From Anaerolineales bacterium UBA5195 (lineage in GTDB: Bacteria; Chloroflexota; Anaerolineae; Anaerolineales; Villigracilaceae), in the NCBI GenBank assembly GCA_002412925.1, contig DHVZ01000011.1:163228-227227 (forward strand): a DNA stretch of 64,000 nucleotides, given 5' to 3'. The notes under the pieces are model-generated. The model saw nothing but the letters and a program-made list of their open reading frames with translations. It did not search any database and was not told the origin of the DNA. Within the stretch, counting starts at the first letter, position 1, and each line of letters opens with the position of its first letter. The position numbers and the translations under genes were made by a program. This document shows, piece by piece, positions 31,423-39,926 of the stretch.

Positions 31423-33129
31423 TTAGGTTAACTCGGCGATGTAGATTTCAAATGCGCCGAGGTGGAGTTCCTTGAGATTTTCCTCGCCCTTGCTGCGCCC
31501 GGCGCTGGAGAAAATTGTCCGCGCGGAGGTGTAGGGGAGCTTGGAGAAGTTGAGCTTTTCGCGTTTTTCGGAGAAGCTCAGGATCACGAGGATTGTCTGC
31601 TGGTCGGTTTTGCGCAGGAAGGCCAGGGTTTCGTCCGACTTTTCGTGGATAGGCTGGTAATCACCTTCGATCAGCGCCGGGGTGGATTTGCGCAGGCGCA
31701 GCATCCGTTTGTAGAAGTTCAGCAGTGAGAGCGGGTCATCGCGCTGTTCCTTGACATTGATCCCGTCCGCGTAGTTGGGGTTGACCGGCAGCCAGGGCTC
31801 CACCGCTGAGGGGCAGAATCCGCCGTTGGCGCTTTCGGACCATTGCATGGGGGTGCGGTTCTTATCGCGCGACATCGCCGCGGCGCGCTGGGCAGCGAGG
31901 GCCGATTCCACGTTCAGTTCATTGACCAGCCGGTCATAATACCAGGTCGCCATCGTATCGCGCAGCTTGTTCGGGTCAGTAATCAGGTAATCGGTCATGC
32001 CGATTTCCTCGCCGTTGTAAAGGAAGGGGGTGCCTTTCAGGGTCAGGAGTGTGGCCAGGGCCAGGCGGGCCCGTTCGGCGTTGTGGACGCCATCCGCGTA
32101 GCGGGTGTAGAGGCGCGGAGTGTCGTGATTGCCAAAGGTGTTGCAGGGCCAGGCTGCGGGGGAGATTTTTGCCAGGGCGGCGAGGCGCGTCTTTTGGTTA
32201 TCGCGGACCCAGCGCGGCGTCAGGGGCGCTTCCGTGCGCATCAGCGGGAAGTTGAAGACCAGTTGCAGCTCATCCTCGCCATTTCCCAGATATTCCGGGT
32301 TGTCATCCTCGCCGACCAGCATGCGGTCGCCGGGATATTCGTCCAGGATGGCGCGCAGTTCCTTCATCAAACCATGCACGCCGGGTTGGCCCCACTGGTT
32401 CTTGAACATCTCGTGCCAGTACCTGTCGATTTTTTTCTTTTCCGTGGGTGTCGCTGCTAGGTCGGAGGCGTGACGCAGTTCAGCCAGGCTCAGCGGGACG
32501 GTGTGTGGGGTGAGCCTGGGGTTCTCGAAAATCGTTCCGAGCGCATCGAGGCGGTAGCCATCCACGCCCAGGTCAAGCCAGAAGCGGACGGCGCCCCACA
32601 TGGCGGCTACAACCTCGGGGTTGTGCCAGTTCAGGTCGGGCTGCTGCTTCATGAAATAGTGATAGTAATACTGGCCGCGTTCGGGAACGTAAGTCCAGGC
32701 CTCGCCGTCGAAGCAGGACTGCCAGTTGTTCGGGGGCGTATCCTTCCAGACGTACCAATCGGCCTTGGGATTGTCGCGGCTGGATTTGGATTCAAGGAAC
32801 CAGGGATGCTCGTCCGAAGTGTGGTTCAGAACCAGGTCGAGAATGACCCGCAGATCCCTGGCGTGTGCTTCGCGCAGGAAAATTTTAAAATCGCCCAGGT
32901 TGCCGTACTCGGGCGCAACGCCGCAGTAGTCGGAAATATCGTAGCCGCAGTCCCAGTTTGGGGAGGGAAAGTGCGGTGAGAGCCAGAGGGCATCGACGCC
33001 GAGGTCTTTGAGATAATCGAGTTTCTCGGTCATCCCCTTGAAATCACCGATCCCATCGCCATTGCCATCGGCAAATGAGCGCGGATAGATTTGATAAAAA
33101 ACAGCTTTCTGCCACCATTTGAGTGTCAT
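31423..33129 (-). CDS. GH13 alpha-glucosidase / oligo-1,6-glucosidase
   Basis: A 568-residue glycoside hydrolase family 13 enzyme. Conserved regions: AVFYQIYPRSFADGNGDGIG, I (DLVLNHTSDEHPWF), II with the nucleophile Asp in GVDGYRLDALG, III with the acid Glu in MLVGEDDN, IV with FGNHDTPR. The pattern after region I (HTSDEHPWF) is that of exo-acting alpha-glucosidases of the oligo-1,6-glucosidase subfamily. There is no signal peptide, so it is cytoplasmic and acts on imported malto- or isomalto-oligosaccharides. GGAGG lies 5 nt before ATG 33129. It is a monocistronic gene with no transporter alongside. Confidence 0.92.
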   Translation of the reverse strand: MTLKWWQKAVFYQIYPRSFADGNGDGIGDFKGMTEKLDYLKDLGVDALWLSPHFPSPNWDCGYDISDYCGVAPEYGNLGDFKIFLREAHARDLRVILDLVLNHTSDEHPWFLESKSSRDNPKADWYVWKDTPPNNWQSCFDGEAWTYVPERGQYYYHYFMKQQPDLNWHNPEVVAAMWGAVRFWLDLGVDGYRLDALGTIFENPRLTPHTVPLSLAELRHASDLAATPTEKKKIDRYWHEMFKNQWGQPGVHGLMKELRAILDEYPGDRMLVGEDDNPEYLGNGEDELQLVFNFPLMRTEAPLTPRWVRDNQKTRLAALAKISPAAWPCNTFGNHDTPRLYTRYADGVHNAERARLALATLLTLKGTPFLYNGEEIGMTDYLITDPNKLRDTMATWYYDRLVNELNVESALAAQRAAAMSRDKNRTPMQWSESANGGFCPSAVEPWLPVNPNYADGINVKEQRDDPLSLLNFYKRMLRLRKSTPALIEGDYQPIHEKSDETLAFLRKTDQQTILVILSFSEKREKLNFSKLPYTSARTIFSSAGRSKGEENLKELHLGAFEIYIAELT

Positions 33130-33149
33130 GGAACCTCCAAAAAAGATGG

Positions 33150-33275
33150 GATGATTTTAGGATCTCAAGGATTTTCCCGCCTGCCCCGATGGGTTTACAG
33201 GGTACGGGGTGAATAGTACCGCATTTTGGGGTGTGAGCGCAATACGCGCTCACACCCCAAAATGCGGGGTCCTGC
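33150..33275. repeat. Palindromic repeat copy with perfect 22-bp arms
   Basis: Left arm starts CCGCATTTTGGGGTGTGAGC (33219-33240) with loop AATAC and a perfectly complementary right arm (33246-33267). The flank 33170-33218 matches, in reverse orientation, the tail of the copy at 1664-1710. Compared with that copy, C-to-T changes in one arm are matched by G-to-A in the other. Confidence 0.8.
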
Positions 33276-33294
33276 CGATGAAGTTTTTGACGGG

Positions 33295-33546
33295 TTACGT
33301 TTTCAGCTTTCCCACGATCTTCACGCACGGATTCTTGAAGACGCTATCATCATGCGGCGCTTCGGGAAGCTCGGAAGTCAAATCCTGGCCGGGGAAGTGC
33401 AGGTTTTGGTGCATTTCCTTGCGCCAGCGCGCGCAGTCACTGAGATCGTAGACAATGCCCTGATAGGCAATCCATTTTGGCGCACCGCGATCGCCGTTAT
33501 TGCGGCGCAATTCTGCCAGGCTGACGATCCGCTCAGGTTTCTGCAT
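33295..33546 (-). CDS. Cytochrome b5-like heme/steroid-binding domain protein
   Basis: An 83-residue protein: SLAELRRNNGDRGAPKWIAY, GIVYDLSDCARWR and LHFPGQDLTSELPEAPHDD match the short bacterial cytochrome-b5-like (COG4892) family. The GQDLT motif and two candidate axial histidines (in MHQNLHFPG and APH) are present. It probably binds heme in the cytoplasm. It starts 3 nt after the stop of the membrane-anchored gene upstream, so the two are cotranscribed. Confidence 0.8.
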   Translation of the reverse strand: MQKPERIVSLAELRRNNGDRGAPKWIAYQGIVYDLSDCARWRKEMHQNLHFPGQDLTSELPEAPHDDSVFKNPCVKIVGKLKT

Positions 33547-33549
33547 GGA

Positions 33550-33996
33550 CTATTTGTACTTTTGGTAGGTGGCAATTGCGGTCTTGATCAGGGTCTTCAT
33601 GCGTTCATCGGCGATCAGCTCGACAGAAGGATATTGTTTGCCATCCAGGCTGATCATCAGGCCGCCATCCGGGCCGGTGCCAAAATCGATTTTGACAGCT
33701 TTCAGTTCCGGGTCATTTTCCAGCCGGGAGCGAACGATGTCTTCGATTTGCTCGGCAAATGGCGCCGCGAGTTCTTCGCCGGGGTCATGGTCAAAGACAG
33801 CTATTTTTTCACCATCGGCCTTAAGCGCCTCGAGTGTCTCGGTGGGCGGGAGGTTGCGCATCCATTCCGGTTTCTCGCCTTCGGGTGTTTCGGTCAGCTT
33901 GAATTTCCGGCTCTGGAGAAAGAGCCAGACCACCACCCCGATCACCACCAAGACCGCGGCGCCACCAACCAGCCAGAGTGAACCTGATGCAGACAT
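33550..33996 (-). CDS. Single-pass membrane-anchored protein of unknown function
   Basis: A 148-residue protein. Residues 7-30 are one transmembrane helix (LWLVGGAAVLVVIGVVVWLF), followed by a soluble alpha/beta part of about 110 residues ending with DERMKTLIKTAIATYQKYK. No cysteines, heme motif or catalytic signature are seen. Coupling with the cytochrome-b5-like gene suggests a shared membrane-associated role, but function is not recognised. It is divergent from ftcd. Confidence 0.6.
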   Translation of the reverse strand: MSASGSLWLVGGAAVLVVIGVVVWLFLQSRKFKLTETPEGEKPEWMRNLPPTETLEALKADGEKIAVFDHDPGEELAAPFAEQIEDIVRSRLENDPELKAVKIDFGTGPDGGLMISLDGKQYPSVELIADERMKTLIKTAIATYQKYK

Positions 33997-34150
33997 GTTG
34001 ACCTCCTGGAAAGAATCCTGGTAAAGTTGCTTTGGGCTAGTATAGCACGGCTCGCCAGTCTCAAATACTTAAAAACCCCCTCGGACTCGTCGCTCTGTGG
34101 CATAATTCCCTAATCGCCCAATCCCTCAATGACCAAATCGGAAAATAAAA

Positions 34151-35692
34151 ATGACCCAACTTGTCGAATGTATCCCCAATTTCTCTGAAGCCCGCCGCCC
34201 CGAAGTGGTGGACGCCATCGTCGCCGCGGCTGCCTCCGTGGCTGAAATCAGCATCCTCGACCGTTCCTCCGACACCGACCACAATCGGACTGTCCTGACC
34301 TTGGCTGGGACGCCCGCCGGGGTCGAGGAAGCCGCCTTCCGCGCCATTCAGAAGGCCGCCGAATTGATCGACATGAACCAGCACACCGGCGAGCATCCGC
34401 GCATGGGTGCCACCGATGTTTGCCCGTTCGTGCCGATTTCCGGTGTTACGATGGACGATTGTGTGGCGCTTGCCAAACGCCTCGGCGAGCGCGTTGGGCG
34501 CGAACTGAACATTCCGGTCTATCTCTACGAAGCCGCCGCCCAGCGCCCCGAGCGGGTCAACCTGGAAAACGTCCGCCGCGGGCAGTACGAGGGGATCAAG
34601 GCCGAGGTTGAGACCAATCCTGAACGCAAGCCCGATTTTGGCCCGGCTAAACTCGGCACAGCCGGGGCGACGGTCATCGGCGCGCGCGCGCCGTTGATTG
34701 CCTTCAACGTCTACCTGACCACCGAGGACGTTGCGATTGCCAAGTCGATTGCCAAAGCCATGCGCCAGTCTTCGGGCGGCTTCCGCTTTATCAAAGGAGC
34801 CGGTTTCCTGGTCGACGGCCGCGCCCAGGTCTCGATGAACATGACCGATTACCGCCAGACGCCCATCGCCCGCGTGGTCGAAGCCATCCGCCGCGAGGCG
34901 CTCCGCTACGGGGTGGGCATTCATCACAGCGAACTGGTCGGCCTGATTCCGCAGGAGGCCCTGGTGGAGGCCGCCGTCTGGTACACCCAGCTCGACCAGT
35001 TCAAGCCTGACCAGATTCTCGAAACCCGGCTGTATGCTGCCCAGTCCAAAGCTGCTACTCCTGCCGCGCCCCAATCTGCCGATTTCCTCGACCAACTGGC
35101 CGCGGCCACGCCCGCTCCAGGCGGCGGCTGCGCTGCGGCCTATGCGGGCGCGATGGGCGCTGGTCTGGTGGCGATGATGGCCGGGCTGACGATTGGCAAG
35201 AAAAAGTACATCGAAGTGGAAAACCAGGCGAAAACCATCCTGGCCGAGGCTGAAAATCTGCGTGCTGAACTGACAACTGCCGTGGCCGAGGATGCCGCCG
35301 CTTTCGAAGCCGTCATGGCGGCTTTCAAACTGCCCAAAGACTCAGCCACCCAGGAAAAGCTGCGCGCCGCCGAAATCGAAAAAGCCACCCTGGCGGCTGC
35401 CAAAGTCCCGCTGCGGGTGGCGGGCAAGGCTGCGCGCGTGATCGAACTGGCCGCGCAGATCGCCGCTGTTGGCAATTTGAACGCCATCAGCGATGGCGCT
35501 TCAGGCGCGGTCCTGGCGCGCGCCGCGCTGGCCTCCGCCGGGTATAACGTGCGTATCAATCTCAACAGCCTGTCTGATCAAACCGCCGGGGAGGGTCTGC
35601 TGGCAGAACTGAAAGAGCTTGAAGCGCGCGCCGCGCAATTTGAAGCGGAAATCCGTCAGACATTGGAAACGCGCGGGGGCATCGCCCTTTAA
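34151..35692 (+). CDS. ftcD: Bifunctional glutamate formiminotransferase / formiminotetrahydrofolate cyclodeaminase
   Basis: A 513-residue fusion. Residues 1-180 are the N-terminal formiminotransferase domain (LVECIPNFSEARRPEVVDAI, HPRMGATDVCPFVP, with the catalytic His region NQHTGEHPRMGA), 180-295 the C-terminal formiminotransferase domain, and 310-513 the cyclodeaminase (TPAPGGGCAAAYAGAMGAGL). It moves the formimino group from formiminoglutamate (histidine breakdown) to tetrahydrofolate and deaminates it to methenyl-THF. This enters the same C1 pool as formate. No hut genes are adjacent. Its stop overlaps the next ATG (TAATG), so the genes are coupled. Confidence 0.95.
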   Translation: MTQLVECIPNFSEARRPEVVDAIVAAAASVAEISILDRSSDTDHNRTVLTLAGTPAGVEEAAFRAIQKAAELIDMNQHTGEHPRMGATDVCPFVPISGVTMDDCVALAKRLGERVGRELNIPVYLYEAAAQRPERVNLENVRRGQYEGIKAEVETNPERKPDFGPAKLGTAGATVIGARAPLIAFNVYLTTEDVAIAKSIAKAMRQSSGGFRFIKGAGFLVDGRAQVSMNMTDYRQTPIARVVEAIRREALRYGVGIHHSELVGLIPQEALVEAAVWYTQLDQFKPDQILETRLYAAQSKAATPAAPQSADFLDQLAAATPAPGGGCAAAYAGAMGAGLVAMMAGLTIGKKKYIEVENQAKTILAEAENLRAELTTAVAEDAAAFEAVMAAFKLPKDSATQEKLRAAEIEKATLAAAKVPLRVAGKAARVIELAAQIAAVGNLNAISDGASGAVLARAALASAGYNVRINLNSLSDQTAGEGLLAELKELEARAAQFEAEIRQTLETRGGIAL

Positions 35693-36687
35693 TGCGCCCC
35701 CTCCTGAGACTGGCGCTGGTTATCGTTTTAATGACAGGTTGCGCCCCTTCCGCGCCGGACCTGACTCCCCTGATCCAGGCTGCCGTTACTGAAACGGTCC
35801 AGCCCACTGCCACTCCTGTCCCTACCCTGACGGCGACACCCTTCCCCGCGCCGAGCGCCACAGTTGAGACAAGACCTCCAGAGCCGTCGGCCCAGGCCTG
35901 CGGGGAAGGCCCCGTCTGCTCTTTGGATGGCCACTTCCCCTTCCAGCGGCCGATCGGTTCAACGGGCAAACAGGTCATCGAACGTTCCTATCCCTATGGC
36001 AGCACCCTGGATGGCATGCTGGAACTGCATCACGGTGTGGAATTTTACAACGCCCAGGGCACGCCCATCCTGGCCGCCGCGGATGGGACAGTGATTTTTG
36101 CCGGGGACGACAAACTGACCCTGCTTTCATGGGTAACGGGGTATTACGGCAACGTGGTGGTGCTCGAGCATCATCTGCCGGGCCTCCCAGAGACCCTCTA
36201 TACCTTGTATGGTCACCAGTACCAGGTCAATGTGACAGCGGGGCAGGAGGTTGGCGTGGGGGAAGTAATCGGTTACGTTGGCGCAACTGGTTCGGCGCGG
36301 GGCAGTCATCTGCACTTTGAAGTGCGCGTAAGCAATAATGACTATAAATCCAATCGCAACCCGGAACTCTGGCTGCAGCCGCTGCCCGGCACCGGCGCCC
36401 TGGCCGGACGGATCGAAGACCCCGGGGGCGGGCTGACGAAAGGCAAGGTGAATATCCAGCGCATCGAAAACGGTGTGCTCAATCCGTTTTCGGTTGCGGC
36501 GGTGGAAACTTATGCCAACGCCGCCCAGCCGATCAACCCTGATGATATTTACCAGGAGAATTTTGCGATTGGGGATCTGCCCGCCGGGGAGTACCGTTTG
36601 AGCCTGATGAATAACGGCGCTCTGTATGAGCAGGTCATCAAAATCGAAGCAGGCAGGCTGACGCTGGTGAGGTTGGTGGTGAGATAA
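35692..36687 (+). CDS. M23 (LytM-type) peptidase-like lipoprotein
   Basis: Lipobox LMTGCAP (Cys about residue 17) and a TATP-rich spacer to about 60, then an M23 domain (about 95-225). The first zinc motif is HHGVEF rather than the usual HxGxD, replacing Asp with Glu; the second motif HLHFEV (with GSARGSH before it) is intact. A C-terminal beta domain of about 95 residues resembles a carboxypeptidase-regulatory fold. The Asp-to-Glu change may lower or abolish zinc peptidase activity. No LysM domain, unlike the other three M23 lipoproteins in this window. It overlaps ftcD by 1 nt. Confidence 0.8.
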   Translation: MRPLLRLALVIVLMTGCAPSAPDLTPLIQAAVTETVQPTATPVPTLTATPFPAPSATVETRPPEPSAQACGEGPVCSLDGHFPFQRPIGSTGKQVIERSYPYGSTLDGMLELHHGVEFYNAQGTPILAAADGTVIFAGDDKLTLLSWVTGYYGNVVVLEHHLPGLPETLYTLYGHQYQVNVTAGQEVGVGEVIGYVGATGSARGSHLHFEVRVSNNDYKSNRNPELWLQPLPGTGALAGRIEDPGGGLTKGKVNIQRIENGVLNPFSVAAVETYANAAQPINPDDIYQENFAIGDLPAGEYRLSLMNNGALYEQVIKIEAGRLTLVRLVVR

Positions 36688-36708
36688 ATTCTTTCCAAAG
36701 GAGATGCT

Positions 36709-37263
36709 ATGGGCTTAAAACCTGACCACTGGATCCGCAAGATGGCGCTCGAACACAAGATGATCGAGCCGTATGTCGATACCCAGGAACGCAAGGGTGT
36801 CATTTCGTATGGTGTTTCATCTTATGGTTATGACCTGCGCGTGGCGGACGAATTTAAGATCTTTACCAATGTCTTTGGCGCCATTGTCGACCCGAAGCAT
36901 TTTGACCCCAAGTCGATGGTCGATTTTTCCGGCGAAGTCTGCATTGTGCCGCCGAACTCGTTTGCGCTGGCTCGCTCGGTGGAATATTTCCGTATCCCGC
37001 GGAATGTGCTGACGGTCTGCCTGGGGAAATCGACGTATGCGCGCTGCGGCATCATTGTCAATGTCACGCCTTTCGAACCGGAGTGGGAAGGATACGTCAC
37101 CCTCGAAATCTCGAACACCACGCCGCTCCCGGCCAAAATCTACGCCAACGAAGGCCTGGCCCAGGTCCTGTTCTTCGAAGCCGACGAGCCTTGTGATGTT
37201 TCCTATGCAGATAAGAAGGGGAAGTACCAGAAACAGCAGTCGATCATGCTGCCGAAGTTGTAA
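36709..37263 (+). CDS. dcd: dCTP deaminase
   Basis: A 184-residue Dcd/DUT-superfamily protein. Motifs: GVISYGVSSYGYDLRVADEF, the phosphate-binding loop LGKSTYARCGI, the catalytic Glu in VTLEISNTTPLPAKIYANEG and the C-terminal KKGKYQKQQ. It deaminates dCTP to dUTP, supplying dUMP for thymidylate. AAAGGAG (36697-36703) lies upstream. It is followed by a 15-bp inverted repeat. Confidence 0.95.
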   Translation: MGLKPDHWIRKMALEHKMIEPYVDTQERKGVISYGVSSYGYDLRVADEFKIFTNVFGAIVDPKHFDPKSMVDFSGEVCIVPPNSFALARSVEYFRIPRNVLTVCLGKSTYARCGIIVNVTPFEPEWEGYVTLEISNTTPLPAKIYANEGLAQVLFFEADEPCDVSYADKKGKYQKQQSIMLPKL

Positions 37264-37291
37264 GTGCGGACGAATAACGATAGACCATGAA

Positions 37292-37342
37292 CGCTGGCAG
37301 ATCCCCGCTTGTCCGCGTGCCGGGATAGGGGATTTGCCAGCG
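37292..37342 (+). terminator. Large stem-loop after dcd
   Basis: CGCTGGCAGATCCCC (37292-37306) pairs with GGGGATTTGCCAGCG (37328-37342) through one G-U pair, with a 21-nt loop. Only a short CTTTGAG follows, so it may terminate weakly or act in the leader of the next gene (ATG 37364). Confidence 0.5.
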
Positions 37343-37363
37343 CTTTGAGCGGAGGGTAAGGTT

Positions 37364-39700
37364 ATGTTGAGACGTTTTTTGTCGCTGTGTGTATTTGCGC
37401 TCATTTTTCTAGCTTCCTGCGGCCCGGTGACGCCGGTAGCAGTTGCTACCGCCACGTTGATGGCTACAGCTACTCATCCTGTGCAGGCAACAGCGACACC
37501 AATAATCACACCCACCCCGCCTTCCACCCAAACGCCCGTTTTTTCGTTACCGACCATGCCGCCCTATTATCTTGTTCCAACGCCTACACCGATAGCTACG
37601 CCGCAGGAGGAAAGCGCCGATTTCATCCTGAAAAAGATGGACGAGGCTCACATGGCCCAATTGGTTGCGCAAATGAACCATTATTCAATTGAAAACTATT
37701 CTGCGCTTGGAGGTTGGTACTCAGATGGGCAATTTGTTGCTTCCCAGCAAGCTGTAGAATTGGCTGTTCAAGAATATTTGTATCGTTATCCAGACAGCCC
37801 AGATGCCGAGCAATATCGCGGGCAGTTGGCTTTTATCCATGCCATTGATTGGGAAACTGAGAAAGATGGTGTTGATGCCTGGATGATTTCATCCATCCAG
37901 AAAGAACTGAATAGCAACACTGTTACCCCTGAAACATTGGAAACCTTCCTTGACCGCTATTGGTTTGACCTTGGTTTTATTCGGCGTATTGATAATTTAT
38001 TTGGGGATGGAAAAACCGCGTGGTTTTATGAAGTTGTTCCACAATACTGGCAGGATAGTGAAAGAAACGCCAACCCAGATGATAAAGATGCCAATTGGGG
38101 AGGCGAGGGCTTATTTTTTGTCGTTCGGGAAAATCAAGCCAATAACTTTGAAGTCATTCTCTTGAAAAGTGCCTGGTATGAAAATGAGAGCAACATCTAT
38201 GAAATTTCTGATCGAAATCAGAATGGCCTTCCTGAAATTTCTCTATATATTGGCGCACATAGCGGGACGATGTGCAACGGAAATCTGCTGGTGTATGAAT
38301 GGAACGGTCAAGAATTTGTTGAGTTGACACAAGGAGCCGTCCAAATCGCAGATTGTGGTGTGGAGTTTTCCTATTTTTTAGATAGTGGCCGCTCTGCAAT
38401 TCGAGCTAAACAAAACTTTTCTACATCTGAGGCTGCTTTTGCCTGGAATGGCGAATATTACCGGTTTGACCGTTATCTTGATGATGATTTGTTTAATGTT
38501 TGGCAGTCTTACTATGGTAATAACAAATCGGAAGCAGCGATACTTACGAAGCTTTTGGGAAGCGCAGAAAGCACTAAAATGAATGCTGGGTTTGCTAATT
38601 ATCTACGTTTTCGTTTGGGAGTTGTTTATGCCTTGGATGGTCGTTGGGATGAAGCTACGAAAGAATTCATGCAGTTGGCATCATCTCCTACATATTCGCG
38701 TAATGATATTTTCCCAGAAATGGCAACCCGCTTTTTGAAGTATTATGAGCAATCCGATATTTATCGCGCCTGTGTTGAAACTGATAAGCTGTATCAGGAT
38801 GTTTTGATTGCCAATCAAGATTCGACCGGTTCCTTGCGGGAATATTTTTTCAAAGAGTTGTTCGGAATCTCGGTTGACTATGCTTTTGATCCTACTTGTG
38901 ATGGAGACGATGCTTTTCCATTGTTGGTTTCATCTCTCTCATCAGGAACTAAAGATTTGCCAAGTAAACTTAAGCAACACAGTGTTTCGCTGGCTTATAT
39001 CCGTAAATTGGATGTCAACCTGGATGGGCAGGATGAATGGTTGGTGGTTACCAATCCTTATCTTTCATCGTTTATTGTTTGGGCAGATAACGATAAATAT
39101 AAAGTGTGTAGAGCAGGTTTGTTCGATTATGATGCTAATTTGTCTGCTCTAAAAATCTCGGTTGAAAAATGGGAAGTATTGCCCAATCCTGTCATGATTT
39201 TGACACTTCCTAATGAGCATACAATTGTCGAAATATACAAATCTTTCGAAACCAAAAGCCTCTTGGATAAATACTACAGAGGCGGCAAAATCAGTAGTGT
39301 CAAAATGACCAATACTGACATAGCGCCGTTGGTGCAATACACGTATTCTTTGCCCACTTCTGAGATTTGGTACCCACCTTTGCCTTGGTCCCGTTTTCAA
39401 TGGGATGCGCGCGCACAGGATTTTGATGAAGTTTCGGTGGAGGATTTACTTTTTACCGAGAAAAATCCAGAAACGGCAGTTAACCTTCTTGTTGATGCGC
39501 TTCCCTTAATGGAGGCTTGGGAGAAGTCCATTTACACCGATAAAATTGAAATCCCGCGCTTTTATTATTCGGCGGCTCTGGCGTATGAGCTTTCTGGCGA
39601 TGAACATAGAGCTGCCGAACTTTATTACTATCTTTGGAGTAAATTTCCTGGCAGTCATTATGCGCTTATGGCGCGTTTCAAATTGGAAGCGAACCCCTAA
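37364..39700 (+). CDS. Large orphan lipoprotein with C-terminal TPR-like region
   Basis: A 778-residue protein. Lipobox FLASCGP (Cys about 19), a TATP-rich spacer to about 80, a middle region with two acidic loops resembling FG-GAP/VCBS or EF-hand-like calcium loops (SDRNQNGLPEISLYI and KLDVNLDGQDEWLVV), and helical tetratricopeptide-like segments (LRFRLGVVYALDGRWDEATK; near the end ALAYELSGDEHRAAELYYYL). The gene is visibly more AT-rich and uses more A/T-ending codons than its neighbours, suggesting separate origin or relaxed constraint. Function unknown; extracytoplasmic location is inferred. Confidence 0.75.
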   Translation: MLRRFLSLCVFALIFLASCGPVTPVAVATATLMATATHPVQATATPIITPTPPSTQTPVFSLPTMPPYYLVPTPTPIATPQEESADFILKKMDEAHMAQLVAQMNHYSIENYSALGGWYSDGQFVASQQAVELAVQEYLYRYPDSPDAEQYRGQLAFIHAIDWETEKDGVDAWMISSIQKELNSNTVTPETLETFLDRYWFDLGFIRRIDNLFGDGKTAWFYEVVPQYWQDSERNANPDDKDANWGGEGLFFVVRENQANNFEVILLKSAWYENESNIYEISDRNQNGLPEISLYIGAHSGTMCNGNLLVYEWNGQEFVELTQGAVQIADCGVEFSYFLDSGRSAIRAKQNFSTSEAAFAWNGEYYRFDRYLDDDLFNVWQSYYGNNKSEAAILTKLLGSAESTKMNAGFANYLRFRLGVVYALDGRWDEATKEFMQLASSPTYSRNDIFPEMATRFLKYYEQSDIYRACVETDKLYQDVLIANQDSTGSLREYFFKELFGISVDYAFDPTCDGDDAFPLLVSSLSSGTKDLPSKLKQHSVSLAYIRKLDVNLDGQDEWLVVTNPYLSSFIVWADNDKYKVCRAGLFDYDANLSALKISVEKWEVLPNPVMILTLPNEHTIVEIYKSFETKSLLDKYYRGGKISSVKMTNTDIAPLVQYTYSLPTSEIWYPPLPWSRFQWDARAQDFDEVSVEDLLFTEKNPETAVNLLVDALPLMEAWEKSIYTDKIEIPRFYYSAALAYELSGDEHRAAELYYYLWSKFPGSHYALMARFKLEANP

Positions 39701-39701
39701 A

Positions 39702-39743
39702 AAATCAGGCCCTCGGAGTTTTTCGGCTCCGAGGGCCTGATTT
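39702..39743 (+). terminator. Rho-independent terminator
   Basis: Perfect 17-bp arms AAATCAGGCCCTCGGAG / CTCCGAGGGCCTGATTT with an 8-nt loop, directly after the stop at 39700. Confidence 0.85.
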
Positions 39744-39753
39744 ACCAATCTCA

Positions 39754-39902
39754 GTAAATCACAGATTCGGATGTCTTTGCGAGAAGGGTGCTTTCCCCGA
39801 CGAAGCAATCTCCAAAAATTTAGGCAAATTCTCGTAGAAATGGGGGTTGCTTCACTCGCTGGAGAACGCTCGCTCGCAACGACATGAAAACCTGTGATTT
39901 AC
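39754..39902. repeat. Inverted-repeat element related to 22757-22873
   Basis: Terminal 11-bp inverted repeats GTAAATCACAG (39754-39764) and CTGTGATTTAC (39892-39902) enclose TGCGAG...GAAGCAATCTCC and GGGGTTGCTTCACTCGCTGG...CTCGCAACGACAT. No ORF lies within it. Confidence 0.75.
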
Positions 39903-39926
39903 CGAATCTTCCAATTTCCAATTCCC

